The notes under the pieces were generated by a model. The model saw nothing but the letters and a program-made list of their open reading frames with translations, ran no database searches and had not been told where the DNA came from. This document shows positions 12,341 through 20,210 of a stretch of DNA of 29,653 nucleotides, piece after piece. The first letter of the stretch is position 1. Each line of letters begins with the position of its first letter. The stretch spans positions 1-29,653 of the forward strand of contig JACPQH010000100.1 in NCBI GenBank assembly GCA_016190585.1. Direction: 5' to 3'. The position numbers were made by a program, and so were the translations under genes. Source of the DNA: Chloroflexota bacterium. GTDB taxonomy: Bacteria; Chloroflexota; Dehalococcoidia; Dehalococcoidales; RBG-16-60-22.

Positions 12341-14752
12341 CTAGGCGGGACTGGCGCGCTTTATCAGGCCGGCCTTTTCCAGCCGGTCGATGCGTTCCCC
12401 GGAGTAACCGAGCGAGGCCATTACCTCCCCAGTGTGCTCGCCCAGCAGGGGCGGCGGCACCCGGACCGGCAGCGTTACGCCCCGGAACTTGTAAGGCACG
12501 CCTATCGCCCTGACCTTGCCCGCTCGGGGATGGTCGAAGCTCACCACCATCTCGTTCGCGGCCACCTGGGGATGCGGCGGTTCGCCGTAGAGCTCCTCGT
12601 AGGTCATAAAAGCGGCGCCCATGCCGCCGATACCCTGTATCAGCTCGATCAGGTCATCGGCCTTCCAGTTGGCGAAGGCCGACTCGAAGAGCGGTTTCAT
12701 CTCCTGGGCGTCCCGGCCCATGCCGAGCGTCTTGAAGCCCTTTTCGGAGTAATACGGGTCGGCGAGCAGGTCTTCCAGCCCGACCTTGTGGCAAAACTGC
12801 GTCCAGTTCTGCCGGGCGCGGGCTTCGGTGCTGGTGAGCAAGCCGAACATTATCTGCTTGTCCTGCGCCTTGTAGCCCGTCTCGGCGTGATCGAACGGCC
12901 CGGTGAGGAAATAGCCGCCGTAGCTGTCCGGGTTGCTGTAAGTGAGCAGCCAGGTGCGTCCCATCCAGAGCGCGACGTTCATTATGGGGACGCTGACCTT
13001 CTGGCCGAAGCCGGTGCGCTGGCGGTAGTAAAGAGCGGCCAGGATGGCGGCGGCGGCGTGCACCCCGGCGGCGATGCTGGTAGCGTCCGCGCCCAGACGG
13101 ACGGGCGGCTCGCCGGGCTCGCCCAGGTACTGCATCACGCCGGCCAGTCCCTGAAGCTCGAGCTCCGACGCTGGACGGCCGGCGTAAGGTCCGTCCTCGC
13201 CGAAGGGAGATATCGAGCAGTAGACGATGTTATGCTTGATCTTCTGCATATCGGCGTAGCCCAGCTCCATCCGGTCGGCGGCGCCCGGGCCGTAGCTCTC
13301 GATGACGATATCGGCGTCTTTGACCAGGCGGTAGACCACCTCTTTCCCGGCCTCGGTGGCGATGTCCACGGAGACGCTCTTCTTGTTCCGGTTCAGCGCC
13401 ATGAAGAGGGCGCTCTCGCCGGCGGCCGCGGGGCTGACCTGCCGCAGCCAGTCGCCCTTCAGGCTCTCGACCTTGATTACCTCGGCGCCGGCGTCGGCCA
13501 GGTTCATGGAGCAGAAGGCGCCGGTAATGTCTTCCGTGAGGTCGACCACCCTGATGCCTTCGAGCGGCAGGGCGGCCGGCCCTTCCTTGGCGCCGGCGCG
13601 ATGGGCCGCCCCCTGAGCGAGCAGTCCGAGCACCTCCTCGCGGTCGGCATCGGGCTTGTGCGTGGCCTCCACCGGCAGGGTCGGTGTCCGGCTGAACCGC
13701 CAGGGCGCGTTCACATACACCGCTTTGCCCCAGGGTGATTCCCTCTCCACCAATATCTGGTTATGTATCACCTGGGGGTCGCGGACGATATCCTCGAACT
13801 TCGCCACGAAGCCGCAGGGCACGCCGAGCCGCTTGAGGTGGATCATCCACCAGACGCGGGGCTTGTCGCGGAACTTCTCTTCGAGCAGGGGAATAAGCTC
13901 CGCGCGGTTCCAGACGCGGGCGGCGTTGGAGCTGAAGCGCGGGTCTTCCGCCAGGTCGCCGATCTCCAGCGCCCGGCACAACCTCGGCCAGAACTCCTCG
14001 CGCGGCACGCTCACCAGGACATAGCTGCCGTCCAGGGTGGGGAAGGCCTGGGAAGGCACGATATTCGGGTTAGCGCTGCCCATGCGCCGGGGGGCCGCGC
14101 CGGTCGCGAAGAACTCGGCGATGCGGGAGGACTGCAGCGCGATGCCGCCGTTAAACGAGGAGGTCGAGATAAACTGCCCGGCGCCGGTGTTGCTGCGGTG
14201 GAACAGGCCGGTCAGCGCGGCCTGCAGTATCAGGCTGGAGTTAATCATATCCACGAAGGCGATGTTGCGGAATATCTCGGCGTCGCCGCCTTCCTTGCCG
14301 TTCAACTGGACGAAACCGGAAGCCGCCTGGATATAGTGGTCGGCGGCGGCGTAATTGGCAAAAGGTCCCGTGGTGCCGAAAGCGGGGGAGGAGATGTATA
14401 TCAGTCCGGGGTTCACCTTCGCCAGGGAGTCGTAATCAAAGCCCATCTTGTCCATGGTGCCGACACGGCGGTTTTCCACCAGGATATCCGCCCAGCCGAC
14501 CAGCTTGAGGCCGGTCTCCCGGTCGCGCTTATCAAGCAGGTTCAGGACGATGCTCTTCTTGTTGTAGTGGACGCCGACATAGGCCGTGCCCATGCCGCCC
14601 ATCTTGCTGGCGACGAACATGAGCCCGTCCCCGGTATGCGGCTCCACCCGGATGACATTGGCCCCCAGCATTCCCAGCAGCCCGCAGGCCGCCGGGCCGA
14701 CGCCGAACGCGCCGACATCCAGCACCTTCACTCCGCTCAAAGGTCCTTCCAC
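12341..14752 (-). CDS. tandem double-domain family III CoA-transferase
   Basis: An 803-residue protein made of two complete CaiB/BaiF-type CoA-transferase domains. Domain 1 runs from SGVKVLDVGAFGVGP to about residue 380 with catalytic Asp168 (AFVDMIN). Domain 2 starts at LEGIRVVDLTEDITG (397) with catalytic Asp556 (GADATSIAAG). The linker (about 380-396) is rich in Ala and Gly. Members of this family normally form interlaced homodimers of 400-residue subunits, so this fusion may fold as a covalent dimer. Because the halves differ, it may resemble heterodimeric enzymes such as benzylsuccinate CoA-transferase. The GTG start at 14750-14752 is supported by AGGAGG. It is divergent from the flavoprotein gene at 14932 and has its own promoter. 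Confidence 0.93.
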   Translation of the reverse strand: MEGPLSGVKVLDVGAFGVGPAACGLLGMLGANVIRVEPHTGDGLMFVASKMGGMGTAYVGVHYNKKSIVLNLLDKRDRETGLKLVGWADILVENRRVGTMDKMGFDYDSLAKVNPGLIYISSPAFGTTGPFANYAAADHYIQAASGFVQLNGKEGGDAEIFRNIAFVDMINSSLILQAALTGLFHRSNTGAGQFISTSSFNGGIALQSSRIAEFFATGAAPRRMGSANPNIVPSQAFPTLDGSYVLVSVPREEFWPRLCRALEIGDLAEDPRFSSNAARVWNRAELIPLLEEKFRDKPRVWWMIHLKRLGVPCGFVAKFEDIVRDPQVIHNQILVERESPWGKAVYVNAPWRFSRTPTLPVEATHKPDADREEVLGLLAQGAAHRAGAKEGPAALPLEGIRVVDLTEDITGAFCSMNLADAGAEVIKVESLKGDWLRQVSPAAAGESALFMALNRNKKSVSVDIATEAGKEVVYRLVKDADIVIESYGPGAADRMELGYADMQKIKHNIVYCSISPFGEDGPYAGRPASELELQGLAGVMQYLGEPGEPPVRLGADATSIAAGVHAAAAILAALYYRQRTGFGQKVSVPIMNVALWMGRTWLLTYSNPDSYGGYFLTGPFDHAETGYKAQDKQIMFGLLTSTEARARQNWTQFCHKVGLEDLLADPYYSEKGFKTLGMGRDAQEMKPLFESAFANWKADDLIELIQGIGGMGAAFMTYEELYGEPPHPQVAANEMVVSFDHPRAGKVRAIGVPYKFRGVTLPVRVPPPLLGEHTGEVMASLGYSGERIDRLEKAGLIKRASPA

Positions 14753-14755
14753 GAT

Positions 14756-14763
14756 AACCTCCT
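14756..14763 (-). promoter_or_regulatory. Shine-Dalgarno site deciding the GTG start of the double CoA-transferase
   Basis: AGGAGGTT on the minus strand, with the AGGAGG core five bases before the GTG at 14752. Confidence 0.8.
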
Positions 14764-14787
14764 GGCTTGTGATAAATATCTTCTCGG

Positions 14788-14816
14788 AGAATATAATAAA
14801 ATACCCGGGGCGTCAA
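14788..14816 (-). promoter_or_regulatory. promoter of the double CoA-transferase gene
   Basis: On the minus strand TTGACG (14811-14816), a 17-base spacer and TATTCT (14788-14793). The -35 box lies inside the palindrome at 14808-14828. Confidence 0.6.
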
Positions 14817-14828
14817 GCTTGAACGCCC
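14808..14828. promoter_or_regulatory. operator-like palindrome between divergent promoters
   Basis: A 21-base inverted repeat centred on CAAGCTTG with GGGCGT and ACGCCC arms and one extra A on the right side. It covers the -35 box of the minus-strand promoter and lies 28 bases before the -35 of the plus-strand promoter. A DNA-binding regulator could control both genes from here; no regulator gene is in the window. Confidence 0.45.
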
Positions 14829-14856
14829 TGTACCAGCGGGCGAAGAGGTGGCGAAA

Positions 14857-14885
14857 TTGACAGGCCCGGCGCATCCTGATATCAT
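14857..14885 (+). promoter_or_regulatory. sigma70-type promoter of the flavoprotein reductase gene
   Basis: Perfect TTGACA (14857-14862), a 17-base spacer and TATCAT (14880-14885). The start codon follows about 46 bases later. Confidence 0.75.
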
Positions 14886-14931
14886 GCGGAGCCGGAGAAA
14901 AAAGGGAACACCGTAGAAGGAGCGTGAAACC

Positions 14932-16908
14932 ATGACCACGATGGAGAAGCTGTTCCAACCGATCAAGATTGGCTCCCTGGAATTACCCAACCGGATAATC
15001 ATGCCGGCCATCAGCAACAACTTCGATTTCCAGGATGACGACCGCTGGGAGAGGTTCTACGCCCGGCGGGCCGAGGGCGGGGCGGGGCTGTTGACGGTCG
15101 GCGCGCTCCAGGTGCTGCACCCCGGCCGACGGGGCTGCTACACGGTGGATATCAGCGATGACAAATATATTCCCCGGCTGCGCAAGGTAACCGGGGCTGT
15201 GCGTAAAGCCGGCGGCCGGACCGCCGCCCAGCTCGCCATATACGGCTACTGGTCGAAAAACGGCGAGGACACCACGGCCGAGGACGTCGGGCCTTCGGCG
15301 TTGGTGCTGCCCGCCGCCGGCGACGTCCGCCCGGAGGCCATCGCGCACCGCGCCGAATTCAGCCGCGCCGAGTTCGTCCCCAGGGCCCGGGCGCTGACTC
15401 TTGAAGAGGTCCGTGCCGTCGAGACAGCCATCGGCAAGGCCGCCGTCAGGGCGCGGGAGGCCGGGTTCGACGCCGTCGAGCTTCAGATAGTCGGCGGGAA
15501 CCTGCTCGTGCGCTTCATCAACCCCTTCACCAACCAGCGCACGGACGAGTACGGCGGCTCCCTGGACAACCGCCTGAGAATCGTCCTGGGCGCTATAAGG
15601 AAAATCAAAGAAGGCGTGGGCGACGACTTCCCCCTGATGGCCCGGATACCGGGCACGGATATGGTGCCGTGGGGGCTGCAGCCGGCGGACTGGCAGGAGG
15701 TCGCCTCGCGGCTGGAGCAGGCGGGCGTCCATCTCCTGAGCGTTTACCCGGGCTGGCACGAGACCGTGGAGCCGAGGCATCACATGTGCGTGCCGCGCGG
15801 TAAGTTAGCCTACCTGGCGCGGGAAATCAAGCAGGCGGTCAGCATACCGGTGGCGACCAATGTGCGGATAAACGACCCCATCCTCGCGGAGCAGATACTG
15901 GCGGCCGGCATGGCCGACCTTATCGGTATGGGCCGGTCGCTCATCGCTGATCCCGACCTGCCGAACAAGGCCAGGGAAGGCCGCTTTGACGACATCCGCC
16001 TGTGCCTGGCCTGCGGCCACTGCCACCAGGACCGGGCGGCCCTGCGGTCGCTGACCTGCGCCGTCAACGCCGAGGCGGGCCGGGAAGCGGTCTACTCCAT
16101 TGTCCCCGCTGAGAAGGCTAAAAAGGTCTTCGTCATTGGCGGGGGGCCGTCGGGCATGGAAGCCGCGCGGGTGGCCGCCCTGAGAGGCCATGCCGTTACC
16201 CTCTTCGAGAAGGGCGAGCGGCTGGGCGGTCAGCTTCGGTACGCCGCCCTGCCGCCCTTCAAGGAGGAGCTGGGGACGCTGCCGCGGTTCCAGGAAGCCC
16301 AGTTACGGAAACTGGGCGTGGCTGTCAGGCTCAACGAAGAATGCACCGTCAAGACGGTTGAGATAGGCAAGCCGGACGCCGTGGTTGTGGCCGCCGGCGC
16401 GGCGCCCCTGGTACCCGACATAGAAGGCATTGAGGGCGCGAACGTGGTGACCGCCCTCGAGGTGCTCGCCGGGGGAAAGACGACCGGTATGAGGGTGGCG
16501 GTGATCGGGGGCGGGCTTATCGGCTGCGAGACCGCCGAGTTCCTGCTGCGGCAGGGCAGGCAGGTGACCATCCTCGAAGCGCTGGAGCGCATCGGGGCGG
16601 ACGTCGGCGAGTGGAACCGCTGGGTGCTCATCTCGCGTTTGAAGAGCTACGGCCTGCGGGTGGAGACCAACTCGAAGGCGGTGGCGATAACCGGCCGGGG
16701 CGTCAAAATTCTGCGCTCCAATGTCTTCCCCGAGTTCTACGAGGCCGACTCGGTGGTGCTAGCGATAGGTATGAAGCCGGTTGAGAGCGAGTTAGCCGGA
16801 AAGCTCGCGGGCAAGGGGCCGCCGGTTTATGCGGCCGGCGACTGCGTCAAGCCCGCCCGCATCGCCGAGGCCGTTGAGAGCGGCTACCGGGCGGGGATGA
16901 TGGTGTGA
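14932..16908 (+). CDS. NADH:flavin oxidoreductase / 2,4-dienoyl-CoA reductase-like iron-sulfur flavoprotein
   Basis: A 658-residue protein with the FadH/TMADH/BaiCD layout. An N-terminal FMN TIM barrel (about 1-350, opening LFQPIKIGSLELPNRI) is followed by a 4Fe-4S motif with Cys358, Cys361, Cys364 and Cys376. Then come a first dinucleotide fold (VFVIGGGPSGMEAA, from 399) and a second one (VAVIGGGLIGCETAE). Such enzymes reduce conjugated enoyl or enone groups with NAD(P)H. His276 in the GWHE motif matches the FadH active-site histidine. The position of the FadH catalytic Tyr is Asn190 (VGGNLL for SEGYLI), and the two histidines of the old yellow enzyme site are missing. The substrate may therefore differ from a dienoyl-CoA. 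AAGGAG precedes the ATG. It is monocistronic and shares a terminator region with the convergent hydrolase. Confidence 0.9.
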   Translation: MTTMEKLFQPIKIGSLELPNRIIMPAISNNFDFQDDDRWERFYARRAEGGAGLLTVGALQVLHPGRRGCYTVDISDDKYIPRLRKVTGAVRKAGGRTAAQLAIYGYWSKNGEDTTAEDVGPSALVLPAAGDVRPEAIAHRAEFSRAEFVPRARALTLEEVRAVETAIGKAAVRAREAGFDAVELQIVGGNLLVRFINPFTNQRTDEYGGSLDNRLRIVLGAIRKIKEGVGDDFPLMARIPGTDMVPWGLQPADWQEVASRLEQAGVHLLSVYPGWHETVEPRHHMCVPRGKLAYLAREIKQAVSIPVATNVRINDPILAEQILAAGMADLIGMGRSLIADPDLPNKAREGRFDDIRLCLACGHCHQDRAALRSLTCAVNAEAGREAVYSIVPAEKAKKVFVIGGGPSGMEAARVAALRGHAVTLFEKGERLGGQLRYAALPPFKEELGTLPRFQEAQLRKLGVAVRLNEECTVKTVEIGKPDAVVVAAGAAPLVPDIEGIEGANVVTALEVLAGGKTTGMRVAVIGGGLIGCETAEFLLRQGRQVTILEALERIGADVGEWNRWVLISRLKSYGLRVETNSKAVAITGRGVKILRSNVFPEFYEADSVVLAIGMKPVESELAGKLAGKGPPVYAAGDCVKPARIAEAVESGYRAGMMV

Positions 16909-16963
16909 AGGTAAATCTCCCTAGCGTTAATTATGAAAGGAAGCCGAGGGGATCCGTACAAAT

Positions 16964-16996
16964 AAAAAAGGGGGCTTGCCATTGGCAAGCCCCCTT
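16964..16996 (-). terminator. intrinsic terminator, possibly bidirectional
   Basis: An 11-bp perfect GC-rich stem (GGGGGCTTGCC 16970-16980, loop ATT, GGCAAGCCCCC 16984-16994), extended by two A-T pairs. On the minus strand it is followed by six T residues, so it ends the hydrolase gene that stops at 17011. On the plus strand the run is weaker (TTCGGTTT), but it may also stop the flavoprotein transcript. Confidence 0.9.
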
Positions 16997-17010
16997 CGGT
17001 TTCCCGATGA

Positions 17011-17808
17011 CTACACGCCGGGATTGGCCAGGAAGTCCATGACTATCTTGCCGACGACATCCGGCATCATCACGAAAACCAGGCCTTCCATTTTCTCGAT
17101 GCTGGCGATCTTGCTGCGCGGAATCAGCTTCTGGAAGCTGGGCGCGAACTGGCCGAAGATGTCCTCCGGGCCGGTGACGAGCAGGGTGGGCGCTTTGATC
17201 TTGGGCAGGGCGGCCTCCTCCGGGTAGCGGAACATGGCCTGGTAGCCCTGGTAGGCTTCCCGGCCGGCGGTCAGCGCGTCGATGACGGCCATCTGCCACA
17301 GCTCCGGGGGGGCCGTCTTGCCCCACCGCTTCTCCCTCTCCCAGATCTTGAGCAGGTGCGTGCCGTCCACGGCAATCTCGGTGAACTTGTTACTGTACCG
17401 CCAGCTATTGATGCACTTCTGGCGCGTCTCCGCATCGAAACCGGGCAGGCCGTGCAGTACCAGCTTGTCTACCTTGCCGGGCTGGGTAATCGCCATATCG
17501 ACGGCGATGGTCGCCCCCATCTTGGAGCCGATAAGGCTGGCTTTCGGGATATCCAGGGCTTTCATCACGTTGAAAACGCTCTTCGCGTAATCCGGGACCT
17601 CGTAGGTCGGCGGGACCTTGTCGGATTTTCCGTAACCGAGGGTATCGAGGGCGATGGCACGGTATTTCGCGCCCAGGATGGGCAGCAGCCTGGAGAACTC
17701 GTTAGAAGACAGCGGGCCCTGGTGCAGACAGATGACCGCGTCCCCGGTATTTCCCTCGTACTGGTAATGGATCTGCCCTTCTGGCACGTCGACATAGGCG
17801 CGTTTCAT
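17011..17808 (-). CDS. alpha/beta-hydrolase-fold protein lacking the usual nucleophile (copy 1)
   Basis: A 265-residue alpha/beta-hydrolase-fold protein. Recognisable elements are ICLHQGPLSSNEF (the oxyanion-loop region, 26-38), LDTLGYGKSDK (54-64) and the strand LLVTGPEDIF near the expected acid residue. The nucleophile elbow reads G-S-K-M-G (94-98), placing Lys96 where Ser, Cys or Asp is expected. The usual C-terminal catalytic His is also not in place (MEGLVFVMMPD). Classical esterase chemistry therefore looks unlikely; it may be a non-hydrolytic enzyme or binding protein. It has a homologue at 19343 with a different elbow. It is transcribed divergently from acyl-CoA dehydrogenase 2 and ends at a strong terminator. 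Confidence 0.85.
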   Translation of the reverse strand: MKRAYVDVPEGQIHYQYEGNTGDAVICLHQGPLSSNEFSRLLPILGAKYRAIALDTLGYGKSDKVPPTYEVPDYAKSVFNVMKALDIPKASLIGSKMGATIAVDMAITQPGKVDKLVLHGLPGFDAETRQKCINSWRYSNKFTEIAVDGTHLLKIWEREKRWGKTAPPELWQMAVIDALTAGREAYQGYQAMFRYPEEAALPKIKAPTLLVTGPEDIFGQFAPSFQKLIPRSKIASIEKMEGLVFVMMPDVVGKIVMDFLANPGV

Positions 17809-17842
17809 GATAAACCCTCCCTAACTTTTAACAATTTGTCTA

Positions 17843-17871
17843 AGTATCTTAAATAGCGCCTTCCTTGTCAA
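17843..17871 (-). promoter_or_regulatory. promoter of alpha/beta-hydrolase-fold gene 1
   Basis: On the minus strand TTGACA (17866-17871), a 17-base spacer and GATACT (17843-17848), giving a leader of about 27-30 bases. Confidence 0.6.
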
Positions 17872-17896
17872 GTCAGATTGGGGGCCGCGCCACACC

Positions 17897-17925
17897 TTGA
17901 CAAACGCGCCTGAGGTAGATAACAT
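17897..17925 (+). promoter_or_regulatory. sigma70-type promoter of acyl-CoA dehydrogenase 2
   Basis: TTGACA (17897-17902), a 17-base spacer and TAACAT (17920-17925). Its -35 box faces that of the divergent hydrolase gene across 25 bases. Confidence 0.7.
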
Positions 17926-17983
17926 CTATATGATTTTTTGTCCGCGCGCTGCGGGCAGAACAGAAAAAACGAGGGGGAAATTC

Positions 17984-19150
17984 ATGGATTTTACACTACC
18001 CGAAGAGCTGATTATGACCCGAAACCTGATACGGGACTTCATTAACGAGAACCTGCTCCCGATCGAGAAGGAGGTCGAGGAGAATGACGAGTTCCCCGAG
18101 CCGCTCCGCCGCAGCCTGAAAGCCAAGGCGGTCAAGCTCGGTCTCTGGGCGCTCTTCGCGCCCAGGAAATACGGCGGCGCCGGTTTCGGAGCGCTGGGCC
18201 GGATCGTGGTCTGCGAGGAGCTGGGGCGCGTCAGCAACGCCGTCGGCTACCAGGGCGGCATCATCGGCGGCCCGCGGGTGGGCTGGTGGGGCATGGAGGA
18301 GCTGAACTTCGCCACCGAGGAGCAAAAGGAGAAGTATATTTTACCCATGGTGCGCGGCGAGAAGGAGCGTTTCGGCGCTATGACCGAGCCTAACGCCGGC
18401 TCCGACCTGGCTAATATGGAGACCAGGGCGGTCAAGGATGGCGACAGCTATATTCTCAACGGCTCGAAAATCTTCATCACCGGCGTGGACAGCGCCGATT
18501 TCGGACTGACCTTCGCCGTGACGGACTGGGAGAAGCGCGCCCGCGGCGGCATCACCGCCTTCCTGCTGGACAAAGATGCTCCCGGCTTCACCTACCGGCC
18601 GATACCGGTCATGGGGCGGCGGGGCCTGCACGTGTACGAGGTCTTCTATAATGACTGCCGCGTTCCGGCGAAGAACATCCTGGGCCGGATCGGGGAGGGT
18701 TTCAAGCTGGCGGAGATGGGTCTGGTCACCACCCGGATAAACTGCTCCGCGGCGGTGGTGGGCATGGCGCAGCGGGCGCTCGATATGGCCAAGAGCCACG
18801 CCAAGCAGCGGGTGACTTTCGGCGAGACGCTCTCCCGCCGGCAGCTCGTGCAGGAGAAGATAATCGACGCCGAGACCGAGCTGCTGGCTTCCCGCCTGAT
18901 GCTGTACAACCTGGCCTGGGAATATGAGCAGGGCATGGATGTGGTGACCAAGACGTTCATGGTCAAGACCTGGATAACCGAGACGGCCTGCAAGATTATC
19001 GACCAGGCTATCCAGATACACGGCGGCTACGGCTATACCCGGGAGCTGCCCCTGGAGATGATCTACCGGGACGCCCGGCTCTTCCGGATCGGCGACGGCG
19101 CGAGCGAGGTCCTGAAGTGGGTGGCGGCGCGGCGGCTGCTCAGGGATTAG
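17984..19150 (+). CDS. acyl-CoA dehydrogenase family protein (copy 2)
   Basis: A 388-residue acyl-CoA dehydrogenase homologue, very similar along its N-terminal third to the copy at 8470 (for example MDFxLPEE, LLPIEK, LGLW, KYGGAG). Visible motifs are MTEPNAGSD (133-141), the AKQRVTFGETL region and IHGGYGYTRELP. At the MCAD catalytic Glu position it has Asp371 (IGDGASEV). This recalls the ADGPDEV form of the ACAD10/11 clade. The IVD-type alternative site is Thr. The ATG at 17984 follows GAGGGGGAAA; the open frame runs 29 codons further upstream but begins inside the -35 box, so that extension is not coding. Probably oxidises or otherwise acts on a CoA-ester made by the neighbouring CoA-transferases. 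Confidence 0.92.
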   Translation: MDFTLPEELIMTRNLIRDFINENLLPIEKEVEENDEFPEPLRRSLKAKAVKLGLWALFAPRKYGGAGFGALGRIVVCEELGRVSNAVGYQGGIIGGPRVGWWGMEELNFATEEQKEKYILPMVRGEKERFGAMTEPNAGSDLANMETRAVKDGDSYILNGSKIFITGVDSADFGLTFAVTDWEKRARGGITAFLLDKDAPGFTYRPIPVMGRRGLHVYEVFYNDCRVPAKNILGRIGEGFKLAEMGLVTTRINCSAAVVGMAQRALDMAKSHAKQRVTFGETLSRRQLVQEKIIDAETELLASRLMLYNLAWEYEQGMDVVTKTFMVKTWITETACKIIDQAIQIHGGYGYTRELPLEMIYRDARLFRIGDGASEVLKWVAARRLLRD

Positions 19151-19180
19151 CGCTTGGCAGCTTAGATGGGCTACCTTCCA

Positions 19181-19240
19181 GCCCTTCGCCATTGATGGGA
19201 GAAGGTGAGGATGAGGGTCCTCTCCCGCAAGGGCGAGGAG
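19181..19240. repeat. MITE-like repeat copy D, inverted partial
   Basis: The block ATGGGAGAAGGTGAGGATGA and the following CTCTCCCGC match the reverse complement of the core of copies B and C. The ends are not recognisable. It fills the space between two convergent genes (19151-19342), where no canonical terminator was seen. Confidence 0.6.
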
Positions 19241-19342
19241 ATACGTATAGCGAATTATGGCGCTCATGGGTGGCCGGCGAGACGCCGTCCCGAGCGCGGC
19301 GCAGATGTCGCGTTGTCGATGAGCGCCTGCGCGATTAGGGAA

Positions 19343-20125
19343 CTATTCCAGGAAATCCAGCACCGCCCGGGTGAACTCCTCGGGCATGCGCAGGAGGACC
19401 TGGCTGTCGCCGCCCTCGATTATCGTAACGGCGGCGTCCGGCATCAGTCTCTCCAGGACATCCAGCCGGGCGTGGAAGACGTCCTTGGTGCCGCTTATCA
19501 GCAGGGTCGGCGTCTTGACCAGGGGCAGGCGCGGCTCTTCCCGGTAGCGGAACACCGTCTTCTCCCCGGCGAAGGGGTCTTTCCCGGCGGGCAGGCACTG
19601 GCTGACGAGCTGGTGCCAGATCTCCGGTCCGGCCTCGGGGGAGCCGCGCTGGAAGAACTGCCAGACCCGCAGCAGGTGCGAGCCGTCCTCCTTGATATCC
19701 AGCGGGGCGTACCGGGGGTGGCTCAGGAGCTTTTCCCGGACGACGGGGTCGATGGTGGGGCAGCCGTAAAGGATGAGGCGGTCGACCATCTCGGGGTGCG
19801 CGATGGCGAGCTCGACGCCGATGGAGGCCCCGGTATGATGGCCGACCACGCTGGCCCTGCCGATGTTCAGGGCTTTCAGGAAGTGGCAGGCGTTGCGGGC
19901 ATAGTCGGCGACCTCGATCAGGCCGGACGGCTTATCCGTTTTTCCGTAGCCGAGGTTGTCCGGGGCGAGGACGGTGTATCGCGCCGCCAGCAGCGGCATG
20001 ACCTTCAGGTACTGGTCCGAAGACACCGGCGACTGGTGGAGAAGCAGGATGGTCCGGTCTCCCTGGCCGGCCCTCTGGTAGTGGACCTGCCCCTCGGGCG
20101 TGGTGACGTAAGCGCGCGTTATCAT
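19343..20125 (-). CDS. alpha/beta-hydrolase-fold protein with GHHTG elbow (copy 2)
   Basis: A 260-residue alpha/beta-hydrolase-fold protein homologous to the one at 17011 (compare RAYV, PEGQVHYQ, LLHQSPVSSDQY, LGYGKTDK). The elbow is G-H-H-T-G (95-99), so His97 occupies the nucleophile position. The C-terminal region that normally carries the catalytic His reads EGGDSQVLLRMPEEF, with Asp in place of His. The strand LLISGTKDVF keeps a plausible acid. Families with HQxPxSS and GHHTG motifs exist, as far as I recall, without an assigned reaction. Start ATG with AAAAGGAGAGGAGA upstream. It is divergent from the enoyl-CoA hydratase homologue with back-to-back promoters. Confidence 0.85.
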   Translation of the reverse strand: MITRAYVTTPEGQVHYQRAGQGDRTILLLHQSPVSSDQYLKVMPLLAARYTVLAPDNLGYGKTDKPSGLIEVADYARNACHFLKALNIGRASVVGHHTGASIGVELAIAHPEMVDRLILYGCPTIDPVVREKLLSHPRYAPLDIKEDGSHLLRVWQFFQRGSPEAGPEIWHQLVSQCLPAGKDPFAGEKTVFRYREEPRLPLVKTPTLLISGTKDVFHARLDVLERLMPDAAVTIIEGGDSQVLLRMPEEFTRAVLDFLE

Positions 20126-20173
20126 TCTCCTCTCCTTTTAAGGCTTCCGGGGAAGGTATCAAGCCCTAGTGAT

Positions 20174-20203
20174 GTTATACAAAGGGCAGGGCGCGGTTGT
20201 CAA
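20174..20203 (-). promoter_or_regulatory. sigma70-type promoter of alpha/beta-hydrolase-fold gene 2
   Basis: On the minus strand TTGACA (20198-20203), an 18-base spacer and TATAAC (20174-20179). Confidence 0.75.
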
Positions 20204-20210
20204 TTTGACA
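20198..20210. promoter_or_regulatory. palindrome formed by two face-to-face -35 boxes
   Basis: TGTCAATTTGACA is a 13-bp perfect palindrome made of both -35 boxes separated by one base. Two RNA polymerases could not occupy it together, and a dimeric regulator could bind it. Confidence 0.65.

Noticed and set aside
12335..13738. 467-residue plus-strand reading frame
   Set aside because: Antisense shadow of the double CoA-transferase, with no motifs and no ribosome site.
17897..17983. N-terminal extension of acyl-CoA dehydrogenase 2
   Set aside because: Its TTG start is part of the -35 box and the added residues do not resemble the family; the ATG at 17984 has a ribosome site and matches its paralogue.
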